From the NCBI RefSeq assembly GCF_000092065.1, contig NC_009367.1, forward strand, positions 186,001 to 250,000: 64,000 nucleotides of DNA, written 5' to 3'. Below the pieces are notes generated by a model, which was not told the DNA's origin, did no database searches, and saw only the letters and a list, made by a program, of their open reading frames with translations. Of the stretch, positions 46,955-56,809 are shown piece after piece. The translations under genes were made by a program, and so were the position numbers. Each line of letters opens with the position of its first letter. The first letter of the stretch is position 1. Source of the stretch: Ostreococcus lucimarinus CCE9901 (Eukaryota > Chlorophyta > Mamiellophyceae > Mamiellales > Bathycoccaceae).

Positions 46955-47293
46955 GACGTCTCGAACGTTCGATCAAACGCGCAGTCAATCGGCCGGAGAC
47001 GACGCTCGCATCTCCGCTCGAGGTCTTCGCCCGCGTCGCGTCGACGCGCGCGCGTTTTCGTCGATCGATCCGCCGTCCGACGAAAGATACAGCGCGCGCG
47101 CGTCGCTCGCGTCGCTCGCGTCGCTCGCGTCGCTCGCGCGCGCGACTGTGACCGGATAAACAGCGCGCGGCGACCGGACGCTTTTGCGGTCGGTCGCCGC
47201 GCGCGGACGTTGGCGCCACGCGAATGTTGATTTTGCGACACCGCGAGGCGGCGACGACGCGGCGTCAGATCGCGCGCGCGACCGACGCCGACG
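46955..47293. other. Divergent intergenic region with 9-bp tandem repeat
   Basis: About 340 bases between the transporter and a coiled-coil gene. Contains four copies of CGTCGCTCG (47101-47136). Nothing else identified. Confidence 0.5.
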
Positions 47294-48169
47294 ATGGCGC
47301 GCGATCCGCGCGGGTTAGATCTGTTACTGCGCGCCGCGCGCACGGCGACGGAGGCGCGAGCGAGGGATAGGGATGAGACGGTGAAGAAGAGCACGACGGT
47401 TCGATTTCAAACCGCCGACGCGACGGGACGAGTCGAGGCGAAGACGAGACGACAGGGCAAAGCGCGAGCCGATGGGGCGATGCGGGACAGGACGAACGAT
47501 TTTGAACGAGGCGGGACGGCGGGTAAAGGGAAGAGAGGACGCGGGCGAGCGACGATGACGATGAAGGCGAAGGCGAACGCGCCGCCGCCAGACGTCGACG
47601 ACTCGGCCGAGGCGACGACGGTGCGCGAGGAAACGTTAGCGATCGGGGCGGAGACGTTGGCGAGGGAACACGCCGATGTGGTGATTGAACGTGTGCGGCA
47701 GTGGTTAGATGTGATGATGAGCGATGCGCGCGGGCGGTTAACGGCGCTCGAACGGAGCCAAACGAGGACGCATCGCGCGCTGGAAAAATACGACTCAGAG
47801 GAAGCACAGGACGACGTCGGGATCGAGATGCTGGTCGAGTTCGATAAGACATTGGAAATCGAGCGCAGCATCCTGGAGGAGACGATGAAGAATTTGGAGG
47901 CGATGCGCACGAAGGTTGAGTTTGAGAGCGCGAATTTGGCACTTCGGTGGTTACGCCGCTCAAATTGTGGAGGCGATGACGACGGCCAGGCGAGCGAGGA
48001 AGATCAAGCGACGGATGGACGCAAGTATTTTTATTCCTCGAGTGCGTACGCATTTCTTCAAACCGCCATCGGTGCGTTCATGAACGACACCACGCCCGCA
48101 AAGTCGGCAAAGAGCGCCGATGCGCACTCGCCGAGCGGCGTTCTAGACGCCGCGCGACTCTTTACGTGA
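47294..48169 (+). CDS. Unrecognised 291-aa protein with central coiled coil
   Basis: Not recognised. Basic, Arg/Thr-rich N-terminus (MARDPRGLDLLLRAARTATE), Lys/Arg-rich stretch near 75-90 (GKGKRGRGRATMTMKAKA) that could be a nuclear localisation signal, then a helical region (about 105-225) of heptad character (VIERVRQWLDVMMSDARGRL, EFDKTLEIERSILEETMKNL), and a Ser/Ala-rich C-terminus. Codon use is like its neighbours, so it looks like a real gene. Confidence 0.65.
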   Translation: MARDPRGLDLLLRAARTATEARARDRDETVKKSTTVRFQTADATGRVEAKTRRQGKARADGAMRDRTNDFERGGTAGKGKRGRGRATMTMKAKANAPPPDVDDSAEATTVREETLAIGAETLAREHADVVIERVRQWLDVMMSDARGRLTALERSQTRTHRALEKYDSEEAQDDVGIEMLVEFDKTLEIERSILEETMKNLEAMRTKVEFESANLALRWLRRSNCGGDDDGQASEEDQATDGRKYFYSSSAYAFLQTAIGAFMNDTTPAKSAKSADAHSPSGVLDAARLFT

Positions 48170-48345
48170 TCCCACTCGCACTAGGCCGCACTAGGCGCTG
48201 AAAAACGTAGTACGAATTGAATGCCGATCTTAGCCGCGCGCGTAGCATTTTTAATCGGTAACCACGCCGTCGACAGATTGACGCCAAACCCTGGCGCGCG
48301 TACGAGTGCGCGCGCGCCTGCGTTCGTCCCCAGAAGCCGCCCGTC

Positions 48346-49446
48346 ATGCCCGTCGGCGTGTGCGTCATCACCGGTTTTCTCGGCAGTGGCAAGACGACGC
48401 TGGTGAATTACATCTTAAAAGCTGATCATGGGTACAGGATAGCCGTCATTCTCAACGATTTCGGCGCCGAACTCGGCGTGGAGAAGATGCTCGTCCAACA
48501 GGATGGCGTCGACGGGGACAACGCCTCGCGCACGCTCGTCGAGGATTGGGTCGAACTTAACAACGGATGCGTGTGTTGCACGGTTAAGGGGAGTTTGGTG
48601 CAAACCATCGAGGGTTTGCTGGAGAAGCGGAAGGAGATGGGGGAAAAGTTTGACTTCATCCTCCTCGAAACCACCGGACTCGCTGACCCGGGGCCAGTGG
48701 CGCGCGAGCTGTGGGTAGACGACGAACTCGTGGAGGAAGACGGGGCAGTTTTAGACTCCATCGTGACTTTAGTCGACGCATCGAACATCGAGAAGCAGAT
48801 CGAGGAGAACAAAGAGGCGACGCTGCAGGTGGCGTATGCGGATACGATTTTGTTAAATAAAGCCGACTTGGTGAAGGCGGAAGACTTAGAGCGCGTGAAA
48901 GCGCGAATAGCAGCGATTAACGCCGAAGCCGAGATAGTGGTGACGACGAGATCGAGCGTGGATTTAGGCATCGTGCTCAATCAAGGCACGGTCGCCGGTG
49001 GAGGTTGCGGTAGGAAGCCGGTTTTAGGCGAATTCGCGTCGGCGCCTCCGAGCGCGGTGGTCGCCTCGGGGGGCGGTTTCTGGGCCAAGGGTGTCGAAAA
49101 GTACGCACCTGCGTCGAGCGTGCACAATTCAGACATCAGAACCGTGTGCATCGCCACGAGTGGGTTCTTGGATGGCGAATCCTTTCAAAACTGGCTCGAA
49201 GACTTGCTGTGGGAACGACGAAACGCCGAGGGCGGCGCGGACATTTTACGCGCCAAAGGTCTCGTTTACACCGCAGGATCGGACAAGCGCCGAGTGTTAC
49301 AAGCGGTTCGCGAAGTGTACGAAATCACGGACGGGCCCGTCGAAGAGAACTCGGACGAAGTGATGAACAAGCTGGTGTTCATCGGACGTAACTTGGACGA
49401 AGACGCCTTGGCAGTCGGCCTGAAATCGTGCGTCGCGCGCGACTGA
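48346..49446 (+). CDS. ZNG1: COG0523/CobW GTPase, ZNG1 (CBWD)-like metal chaperone
   Basis: 366 aa. G1 motif VITGFLGSGKTTLVNYIL at the N-terminus, metal-binding CxCC in NNGCVCCTVKGSL, switch region LLETTGLADPGPV, G4 NKAD (LLNKADLVKAEDL), and the C-terminal CobW_C domain (about 265-360, FQNWLEDLLWERRNAEGGAD, KGLVYTAGSDKRRVLQAVRE, LVFIGRNLDEDAL). In yeast and animals ZNG1 delivers zinc to methionine aminopeptidase. ZNG1s carry an N-terminal CPELVPV motif to contact that client; here the frame starts right at the GTPase domain, so the motif is missing or on an unrecognised 5' exon. Confidence 0.9.
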   Translation: MPVGVCVITGFLGSGKTTLVNYILKADHGYRIAVILNDFGAELGVEKMLVQQDGVDGDNASRTLVEDWVELNNGCVCCTVKGSLVQTIEGLLEKRKEMGEKFDFILLETTGLADPGPVARELWVDDELVEEDGAVLDSIVTLVDASNIEKQIEENKEATLQVAYADTILLNKADLVKAEDLERVKARIAAINAEAEIVVTTRSSVDLGIVLNQGTVAGGGCGRKPVLGEFASAPPSAVVASGGGFWAKGVEKYAPASSVHNSDIRTVCIATSGFLDGESFQNWLEDLLWERRNAEGGADILRAKGLVYTAGSDKRRVLQAVREVYEITDGPVEENSDEVMNKLVFIGRNLDEDALAVGLKSCVARD

Positions 49447-49503
49447 CTGTGTTTCATAGAATTCTTTCCATGTATGTAATGTACAAATTGTGTTGCTATC
49501 GCG

Positions 49504-50220
49504 CTAACGTTCGGCCTCGATCTGCGCCAGCGCGCTCACGAGCTTGGGCGCGAGCTCCTCGACGCCGCGTTTCTCGCCATCCTTGGCGCCGACGTTTGCG
49601 CCGTGCTTCGCCAGTCGAATCGCCGCTTCGTCTTGCCCCGCTTCGCACGCCACTAAAAGCGGCGTCTGTCCGCGCTTATCTCTCGCCTCGAGCGCCATTT
49701 TCGGCACCTCTGTCGTCCCGTTCGCGAGCGCGTCCACCAAGAAATCGATCGCCCGCAGCTCCCCTCGCGCCGCCGCCCGATGCAACGGCGTCGCCCCGAC
49801 GTCGTCCTCCATCGTCAACCACCCCCTCCCTCCGCTCACCAGCGTCTCCAGCGTCCCCACGCGTCCCTTGCTCGCCGCGTAGTGCCCCGGCGTCTGCCCC
49901 CCCGGCGTCCGCGCCTCGCAATCCGCCCCTCGCGCGAGCAGCGTCCCGCACGTCTCCCGCTCCCCCAGCGCCGCGCTCGTGTGCAGCGGCGTCCACCCAC
50001 CGTCGTCCGCCGTCGTCACCACCCTCGCCATCGCCTCGCCCTTCATCCGTTCGCGCGCCAGTCGCGTCACGTCGCGTCCGCGCGCGCCCGCGGCGCACGC
50101 GCGATGAAAGCTCGTGCGTCCGTCGTCGTCGCGACGCGTCATCGCGCGCTCGAGCGCGTCGTCGTCGAGCGCGGAGAACCACGCGGCGTCGCCCGCGCTC
50201 GCGCGCTCGAGCGCGTCCAT
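49504..50220 (-). CDS. Ankyrin-repeat protein, gankyrin/PSMD10-like
   Basis: 238 aa, nearly all ankyrin repeats: about six, the clearest being DDGGWTPLHTSAALGERETC, PGGQTPGHYAASKGRVGTLE, DVGATPLHRAAARGELRAID and KRGQTPLLVACEAGQDEAAI. Size, repeat number and the lack of any other domain fit PSMD10/Nas6, an assembly chaperone for the proteasome 19S base. Ankyrin proteins are hard to assign, so this is tentative. Only 35 bases separate its ATG from the first ATG of the divergent dikinase frame. Confidence 0.6.
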   Translation of the reverse strand: MDALERASAGDAAWFSALDDDALERAMTRRDDDGRTSFHRACAAGARGRDVTRLARERMKGEAMARVVTTADDGGWTPLHTSAALGERETCGTLLARGADCEARTPGGQTPGHYAASKGRVGTLETLVSGGRGWLTMEDDVGATPLHRAAARGELRAIDFLVDALANGTTEVPKMALEARDKRGQTPLLVACEAGQDEAAIRLAKHGANVGAKDGEKRGVEELAPKLVSALAQIEAER

Positions 50221-50399
50221 CGGCGCCGCCGTGTGCCGGTCGCGGGCCGGGGTGATTGCGCGATGACTTCCCGGACTGTTTGCCCATACGGAAACTGCCG
50301 CGGACGATTTCGAGCCGTTCGTTCGCCCGTCGCCGCACCGCGCGACGCGCGACGACGGCGACGCGGGCGCCGACGCGCGGCGCGGCGACGACGGCGACG

Positions 50400-53300
50400 A
50401 TGACGCCGCGCGTCGCGACGACGGCGACGACGCGCCCGACGCCGCGCGCGACGCGAGACGAGAGACGCGCGCGCGGAGGACGACGCGCGGCGGCTGCGGC
50501 GCACGATGGACGACGAAGCGACGCGATGGGACGCGCGATGACGACGCGGGGAGGCGAACGAACGACGCGAGGACGATCGACGTCGTACGATGAAGCGATG
50601 ACGACGCGGGAGTCGGGAGAGACGCGACCGAGACGCGCGGAGACGACGATGGAGGGCGAGGGCGGGTGCGCGGCGACGGCGACGCGGACGACGAACGCGC
50701 AGGGCGTGCACACGGTGTCGATCGCGCTGAAGACGCTGCCGAAGGGAGTGGCGAACGCGAGGGAGGTGACGTTTCATTGGGGGGTGATGCGGGAAAAGAC
50801 GGGGAAGACGTGGCAGGTGTTGCCGAGCGAGTTGCACCCGCCGAACACCGAATATTACAAGGGCGACAAGGCGATGCGGAGCGCGTTTCCGGTGTGGGGA
50901 CCGGTGAACTTAGTGCTCGATCCGCAGGCGAAGAGCGTCGCGTTCGCGCTGTACGTCGAAAAGACTGGAGAGTGGATCAACGCGGTCGGGGGTGGGAATT
51001 TCGAGATCGACCTCGCGGCGGAAACGCCGTCGACGGCGGTCAAAGCGGCGGCGAGCGCCGTCGAAGCGCCCGCGCCGACGCCGAAGGAGGAAATCCTGAA
51101 GACGGCGCCGAAGGTGACTGTGAAGGCGACGGCGACAGAGATGACGAGTGCACTCACCGATCCCATCGAGCTTCTCATCGCGGACATGGCTCGTGTGGAA
51201 TGGGAAGCCGTCGGACGTCCGGGCCTCGACGCCCAGACTCGGGACGACATGCTCAGGCGCGCGGCGGATCAAATCAAAAGTAAGCTCGCCGAGGGTATGA
51301 GTTTTGAGCAAATCGCGGCCGGTGACGCTAGCGTGAAGAGTGTTCCCAAGGTTGTCGCGACTGAAGCGCCCAAGGTGGTTGCGAAGACGATTGAGACGCC
51401 AATCGCGACGAAGAAGTTTTCCCTCGAGGATTTCCAGGCTGTCGCGCAGGACAGAGCGACCGACGACACGAACGTCAAGTGGAATAAACTGTACGAAGAA
51501 GGTGGTACGACGATATTCGTGGAGGCGCGAGAAGTGAATGGTAGTGGGATCCAATTACACGTCTTGGCGGACTCCAAAGACGATCTTATCATTCATTGGG
51601 GCGCGACGACGACGACGGATGGCTCATGGAAACCGCCGCCGCACGGTTTCAGCACTCAACCCTCTCGTTCATGGGCTTCCTCGGGCAGCAGTTGGGAGAC
51701 TGAGCTCGAACGCATCAGTCCCAATCTTCGAGCGGTGACTTTGGATGTGCCGTTGGATGTAAAAGCGCGCGAGGGCATCATCTTTGTGCTACGAACAACG
51801 TCAAACAAATGGATCAAGAATGGTCGAGACGACTTTTTTGCCTCCCTCGAGGGTTCGGTTCTCGAGCGTCCGGCTAAGACGGAGAAAAAGTCGGAGCGTC
51901 GCAAAGATTCCCAACAAGATCGATCGCGTAAAGAGAGCCGTAGCGAACCAGTCGTCGTCAAAGTCGCGAAGAAGGAGAAGCCTGCGCCAATCAAGCGAGA
52001 CCGCTGGGACGTCGACGACATCGCGCTCGATCAGGGCGTATTCCAAAACTTGGGCGGTTTTGTCGCGCAGGATATGGTTGACAGGATTTGTGGCGAAGAA
52101 TCGGGTGCAACACGATCTTTGATGCATCGATACAACGCTGGCGCAGACATGTTGGGCGCAATGCACGGCGCGGGCGAACCCGGACTCACCGCCCTCTTCT
52201 GTTGGTTCCGCTTCATGGCGTTGAGACAGTTGGTCTGGAATAACGATTACAACATCAAGCCACGAGAAATTAGTGCAGCGCAGGCGAGAATGACAGAGGG
52301 TCTGAGTGCGATTTACAGACAAGATCCTGAGTACAGAGACATCGTGCGTCTCATCATGGCTACGATTGGCAGAGGTGGCGACGGAGACGTCGGTCAGCGC
52401 ATTCGAGACGAGATTCTTGCCGTTCAGCAAAAGAACAACTGCAAGGGTGGAATGATGGAAGAGTGGCATCAAAAGTTGCACAACAACACGTCGCCGGACG
52501 ATGTTCCTATTTGTGAGGCGTTGCTCAAATTTATTGCGGCAGATTGCGACATCAGCGTTTATTGGGCGCACCTTCACGCCAACGGCATTGACGCCGCGCG
52601 GATGAAAGCTTACGACCGCCAAATTTGTAGCGAACCCAGCTTCTCTCGAGATCAATACGAAGGTTTGACGGCTGATTTGACCGAGTATCTTCGCACGCTG
52701 AAGGCGGTGCACTCTGGTGCTGATCTTGATTCAGCCGCAGAGGCGTGCCTCGGTTACCACCAAGATGCGTGCAAAGGTAAGGAGATCAATATTCCTCCGA
52801 TTCGTGAAGTTGCGAGCGAACGTCTGGAAGAGCTCTTATGCGCAGCGCGAGAGTTACGTTCTGAAGATCCTTTGCTCGCGCTCGAAGCGATGATTGAGGC
52901 GAGAAGATACCTTTGGACGTGGACTCGTCCCGGCGGAAAATCAAACGATCGCATCAAGGATGTCATTTATCTCGATCTTGCGTTAGAAGGTGCGGCGCGT
53001 TCGGTCATCGAAGGATCTCTTGAATCTTTGCCTACTCGAGCTCCTTACGAAGTTTTGAGAATCATGAGCCTCGTCCTCGAGAATCTTTGCATGTCTGCAA
53101 GCGGCAACCACGAGTTGCGCATTTGCCTGAAAGAGTGGCAAAATGTGCTTGAAGCAGCGAGACGCCAAGGAGATTGGGCTTTGCAGGCAAAAGCGGTGTG
53201 CGATCGACTGCAAAACTCGCTTGGCGAAATTTCTCAGCGCTATATTGACGCACTTCAGCCGACGGCACAGAGCATGGGAAACAAGCTCGGTGTGGATGGA

Positions 53301-54833
53301 CACGTGCTCGACCTGTTCTCGGAAGAAATCATCCGTGGAACTGCAGCGGCGCCACTTTCTCAAATGCTCAGAGTTCTCGACCCAGTTATTCGTAATGTTG
53401 CGAACATGGGCAGCTGGCAAATCGTCAGTAACGCCGAGTGTAGTGGCGTGATTGTTTCGGTCGCATCCCTCGCCGATGTGCAAAATGTCAAGTATTCTCA
53501 ACCGACTGTCATTATTGCCGACCGCGTTGGTGGCGAAGAGGACATTCCGGTTGGCGTGGTCGCGATCGTTACTCCTGATATGCCAGATGTGCTGTCTCAC
53601 TGCGCCGTTCGCGCCCGTAACGAAAAGGTTCTTTTCGCTACTTTGTTTGACGTGAATGTTCTAGAACAGATGAAAGCCATGACCGGGAAATCCGTGCAAC
53701 TCAAGCCGTCTGCGCAGGGCGACGATTTGCAATTCGATGTTGTCGACGGCATCATCGGTACCGACGCGGAGGTCATAGCAACATCGTCGAGCGATTCCGT
53801 TTCGAGTGACATATCGATCATCAAACGTCCGTTTCAAGGAAAATTTGTCGCCACGTCATCAGAGTTTACCCCAGAGCTTGTCGGCGGCAAATCTCGAAAC
53901 TTGCAACTCCTTCGCGGTCGAGTCTCAAACCTCATAAAGTTACCGCCGTCCGTTGCGATGCCTTTTGGTACGTTCGATGCAGTTCTTGATGTCCCTGAGA
54001 ATGCAGGCGCAAAGAGACAAATTGCAGAGTTAGTCAAACAACTTGAAGCGTACGACTCCACAGACGGCGTTGGCTTCAAAGCACTCATTGCGGAAGTCAA
54101 GGCATGTATCGCCACTTTAAAACCGACGGCCGACCTGTCGAAAAGTTTGAAAGTCGCCTTCGAAGCCGAATCACTCGGTTGGCCGGGAGATCTCGTGACG
54201 AGCGCTCAAGGTCAAAAGGCATGGAAGACGATTCTTGGCGTATGGGCAAGCAAGTACAACGAGCGAGCCGTTTTGAGTTGCAAAAAGGCAGGGCTGAATC
54301 ACGCCGATTTGTCCATGGCTGTGCTTTGTCAGCCCGTCGTTCGTGCGCGATACGCATTCGTACTGCACACAGTGAATCCACAAAACAACGACAAGAGCGA
54401 AATTTACGGTGAGCTTGTGTGTGGTCTGGGCGAAGCGCTCGTCGGTAACTTTTCTGGTCGAGCATTGTCATTCAAGACATCCAAGAGCAATTTGGATAAT
54501 CCGACCGTCGTCGGGTTCCCTTCGAAGTCAAAAGGACTTTTCATGGAGCAAGATTCACTTATTTTCCGATCCGATAGTAACGGCGAAGACCTGGAAGGGT
54601 TCGCCGGTGCGGGCTTGTACGATAGCATCACCATGGAGGAGGCAACGTTGAAAAACGTCGACTACTCCACCGACAGCCTCATTACGGACGAAACCAAGCG
54701 ACAAAAGCTTTTAGCGACCATCTCCAAGGTTGCACTAGAGATTGAGACACTTTGTGGGTCTCCTCAAGACATTGAGGGCGCGATATCTGAAGATGGGCAG
54801 CTCTACATCGTTCAAACGCGACCTCAAGTGTAG
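50400..54833 (+). CDS. GWD: Alpha-glucan water dikinase (GWD)
   Basis: Phosphorylates starch on C6 with the beta-phosphate of ATP, opening granules for breakdown. About 1477 aa from the ATG at 50400 (MTPRVATTATTRPTPRATRD, transit-peptide-like); ATGs at 50256 and 50526 are alternatives. Two CBM45-like modules (about 101-206, FHWGVMREKTGKTWQVLPSE; about 361-487, LIIHWGATTTTDGSW). The long central domain has MMEEWHQKLHNNTSPDDVPI. The phosphohistidine domain carries the catalytic His in VLSHCAVRARNEKVLFATLF (about 1066), and the C-terminal ATP-binding domain has IFRSDSNGEDLEGFAGAGL. The family's VHTLPP-type lid could not be checked. Acts with the starch synthases earlier in the window on the same polymer. 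Confidence 0.93.
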   Translation: MTPRVATTATTRPTPRATRDERRARGGRRAAAAAHDGRRSDAMGRAMTTRGGERTTRGRSTSYDEAMTTRESGETRPRRAETTMEGEGGCAATATRTTNAQGVHTVSIALKTLPKGVANAREVTFHWGVMREKTGKTWQVLPSELHPPNTEYYKGDKAMRSAFPVWGPVNLVLDPQAKSVAFALYVEKTGEWINAVGGGNFEIDLAAETPSTAVKAAASAVEAPAPTPKEEILKTAPKVTVKATATEMTSALTDPIELLIADMARVEWEAVGRPGLDAQTRDDMLRRAADQIKSKLAEGMSFEQIAAGDASVKSVPKVVATEAPKVVAKTIETPIATKKFSLEDFQAVAQDRATDDTNVKWNKLYEEGGTTIFVEAREVNGSGIQLHVLADSKDDLIIHWGATTTTDGSWKPPPHGFSTQPSRSWASSGSSWETELERISPNLRAVTLDVPLDVKAREGIIFVLRTTSNKWIKNGRDDFFASLEGSVLERPAKTEKKSERRKDSQQDRSRKESRSEPVVVKVAKKEKPAPIKRDRWDVDDIALDQGVFQNLGGFVAQDMVDRICGEESGATRSLMHRYNAGADMLGAMHGAGEPGLTALFCWFRFMALRQLVWNNDYNIKPREISAAQARMTEGLSAIYRQDPEYRDIVRLIMATIGRGGDGDVGQRIRDEILAVQQKNNCKGGMMEEWHQKLHNNTSPDDVPICEALLKFIAADCDISVYWAHLHANGIDAARMKAYDRQICSEPSFSRDQYEGLTADLTEYLRTLKAVHSGADLDSAAEACLGYHQDACKGKEINIPPIREVASERLEELLCAARELRSEDPLLALEAMIEARRYLWTWTRPGGKSNDRIKDVIYLDLALEGAARSVIEGSLESLPTRAPYEVLRIMSLVLENLCMSASGNHELRICLKEWQNVLEAARRQGDWALQAKAVCDRLQNSLGEISQRYIDALQPTAQSMGNKLGVDGHVLDLFSEEIIRGTAAAPLSQMLRVLDPVIRNVANMGSWQIVSNAECSGVIVSVASLADVQNVKYSQPTVIIADRVGGEEDIPVGVVAIVTPDMPDVLSHCAVRARNEKVLFATLFDVNVLEQMKAMTGKSVQLKPSAQGDDLQFDVVDGIIGTDAEVIATSSSDSVSSDISIIKRPFQGKFVATSSEFTPELVGGKSRNLQLLRGRVSNLIKLPPSVAMPFGTFDAVLDVPENAGAKRQIAELVKQLEAYDSTDGVGFKALIAEVKACIATLKPTADLSKSLKVAFEAESLGWPGDLVTSAQGQKAWKTILGVWASKYNERAVLSCKKAGLNHADLSMAVLCQPVVRARYAFVLHTVNPQNNDKSEIYGELVCGLGEALVGNFSGRALSFKTSKSNLDNPTVVGFPSKSKGLFMEQDSLIFRSDSNGEDLEGFAGAGLYDSITMEEATLKNVDYSTDSLITDETKRQKLLATISKVALEIETLCGSPQDIEGAISEDGQLYIVQTRPQV

Positions 54834-55045
54834 ATGCCCGCGCGCGCGGGCACCCATCAAGTATACATCTGCAACGCGCTTCAATTAGTAGTTATTGTAA
54901 ACTTAACGCACGCTAATGATAACGTGAAAGTGAGTCCGAATTTTATTTGACAAAACCGCTATCGAACCGTGATGTACGTACAGTAAATGGAGTGTTGTTA
55001 TAAGCGCAAGATGCGAGTTTTAAGGCGACCGAGTTACGTGTCAAA
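54834..55045. other. Convergent 3' region after GWD
   Basis: About 210 bases, AT-richer than average. A perfect palindrome TGCCCGCGCGCGCGGGCA right after the GWD stop could form a hairpin in the 3' UTR. Confidence 0.5.
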
Positions 55046-56809
55046 TCACGCGACGGTTCCAATCTTCGCGTCTGGAGAGAGATATTTCTTCAAGACGTTC
55101 GGAGGGTGGAGCATGTTGAACTCTTCAGTGGCATCCTTTCCGGCGAAGAGCATGATCGCTTTCTTTCCACCTGGATGATCGGGCAAGAAAGTCGTGAGAT
55201 CGTAAACGGCGCCCTCGATGATGACCCAGAGGTCGCCCTCGGAGTTGTGCTTCGCGATTTCATCCATGGTGATAGCGCGAGCACCGCCACCGCTAGACAC
55301 TGGCGCGGCGGACGCCGTGCTCATGGATGGGTTGATCTTGTCGTTCAAGTTAGCGACGCGATTAAGAGCGACGGATTGACCAGATCTAAGCGCCTTGATA
55401 GCCGTCGCCATGAGGTGTCGAGAAACTGAGGCACCCGCGACGCGACCAAAGACGACGCAATCCAACAGAGAGTTACCACCGAGTCGGTTACGGCCGTGAA
55501 TACCCCCAACGACCTCGCCCGCACCGTATAAACCAGGAATCGGTCCTGACGACCCGACGATTTGCGAATCAGTGTTGATGGCGAGTCCACCCATGGTGTA
55601 GTGCACGACGGTGCACACGATGGCGGAGTGAAAGAAATCATTCATTTCGAACGGAGCGTTGGTGAAAAACTTTTTACCGAACGGACACTTCTTCGTTCGA
55701 GCGGCTTCGTTGTACTTGGCAAAGGTGTCGGCGAGCTTTTGTGGACTGATGCCCATTTCTTTTGCAACTTCGGCACCCGTATCGTGACGCTTCATGATGC
55801 CTCGCCCGACGTAATGCTTGCAGTGCCATTCGATCTCCTTTGAAGCCTTGCCGTTCAGAATCAAACGGAAAGGCCCTTTGTTTCTGTTCATTTCACCACT
55901 GACGTAGTCTCGTCGACCGAGCTCATCGGCGAATCTGTTCCCGTCTGCGTCCAGGAGGATGCCTCCGACGCCTCGAAGCGCCTCGGCGGCTAAGAACTTC
56001 ACCTTGGAATCTGGCTCTGAAGGGTTGACTAATCCGGTAGGATGCACTTGCACAGACTCCATATCGATCGTATCCGCTCCGACGGCCAAGGCCATCTTGA
56101 TTCCATCCCCCGTGCAGTGGTCACCGTTCGTCGTCGGCAGCGCCTGCAAGTCGGGTCGGTACTTTTTCAACAACGAGTCTGACTGGTAATCCGCACCGAA
56201 ACCACCGGTAGCGATGACGACTGGACCGTACTCTTGATGTAAAGCGCCACCCTTCTCGTATTCCACCCCGATCACGGTACCACTTCCGTCCTTTAGCAAC
56301 CGCTTTGCCTCGGCTTTGGTCACGATTCGCGCAATTTCCCCATTCGTCTCCTCCATAATCTTCTCCAACCCCTCCATCAGGGCGTACGTGATCGTGAACC
56401 CTGGGAACCGCTCTTTGCCTCGATGCGTTCGCGGGAACGAGTGCCCACCGAGCTGCGCGACGAGGGACAAGTCAAGGTTAAACTTTTCCATCAACCAATC
56501 CACGCTCGAACCGCTTCCTTGCGCCAGCACCTTTGCGAGCGGCACCGTGTGTGCCGGCGCTTCGGTGTGCCCGACGCCCGCCGCGCCCTTGATGATATCA
56601 TCTTCAAACTTATCAGCGCTGTCGGGAATGTTCAACCGCGCCTGCGTCTTCGTCAACGCTCCGTTAATCCCACTCGTCGCCTTCGTGCTGTTCCCGCCCA
56701 GGAAGGAACATTTGTCGAGCAACACGACGCGCGCGCCGTGTTCGATGACGGTGTGCGCCGCGGACAGGCCCGCGAGACCACCGCCGATGACGATGACTTG
56801 ATCAGCCAT
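55046..56809 (-). CDS. Soluble fumarate reductase (OSM1/FRD1-like) fused to cytochrome b5
   Basis: 587 aa from MADQVIVIGGGLAGLSAAHT; an in-frame ATG at 56938 would add 43 residues that could be a targeting peptide. Flavoprotein domain (about 1-470): FAD-binding GGGLAGLSA, LLDKCSFLGGNSTKATSGIN, active-site region GHSFPRTHR, VIATGGFG, QVHPTGLV, GNRFADELGRRDYVSGEM, HYTMGGLAIN, YGAGEVVGGIHGRNRLGGNS. This is the NADH-dependent fumarate reductase family. The C-terminus (about 510-587) is a cytochrome b5 module with DHPGG and FNMLHPPNVLKKYL providing the haem histidines. The fusion is found in some protists. Probably regenerates NAD+ in the dark or under low oxygen (inference). Confidence 0.9.
   Translation of the reverse strand: MADQVIVIGGGLAGLSAAHTVIEHGARVVLLDKCSFLGGNSTKATSGINGALTKTQARLNIPDSADKFEDDIIKGAAGVGHTEAPAHTVPLAKVLAQGSGSSVDWLMEKFNLDLSLVAQLGGHSFPRTHRGKERFPGFTITYALMEGLEKIMEETNGEIARIVTKAEAKRLLKDGSGTVIGVEYEKGGALHQEYGPVVIATGGFGADYQSDSLLKKYRPDLQALPTTNGDHCTGDGIKMALAVGADTIDMESVQVHPTGLVNPSEPDSKVKFLAAEALRGVGGILLDADGNRFADELGRRDYVSGEMNRNKGPFRLILNGKASKEIEWHCKHYVGRGIMKRHDTGAEVAKEMGISPQKLADTFAKYNEAARTKKCPFGKKFFTNAPFEMNDFFHSAIVCTVVHYTMGGLAINTDSQIVGSSGPIPGLYGAGEVVGGIHGRNRLGGNSLLDCVVFGRVAGASVSRHLMATAIKALRSGQSVALNRVANLNDKINPSMSTASAAPVSSGGGARAITMDEIAKHNSEGDLWVIIEGAVYDLTTFLPDHPGGKKAIMLFAGKDATEEFNMLHPPNVLKKYLSPDAKIGTVA

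Noticed and set aside
54838-54856. GC palindrome after GWD as a bacterial-type terminator
   Set aside because: The genome is eukaryotic nuclear; at most a 3' UTR hairpin.
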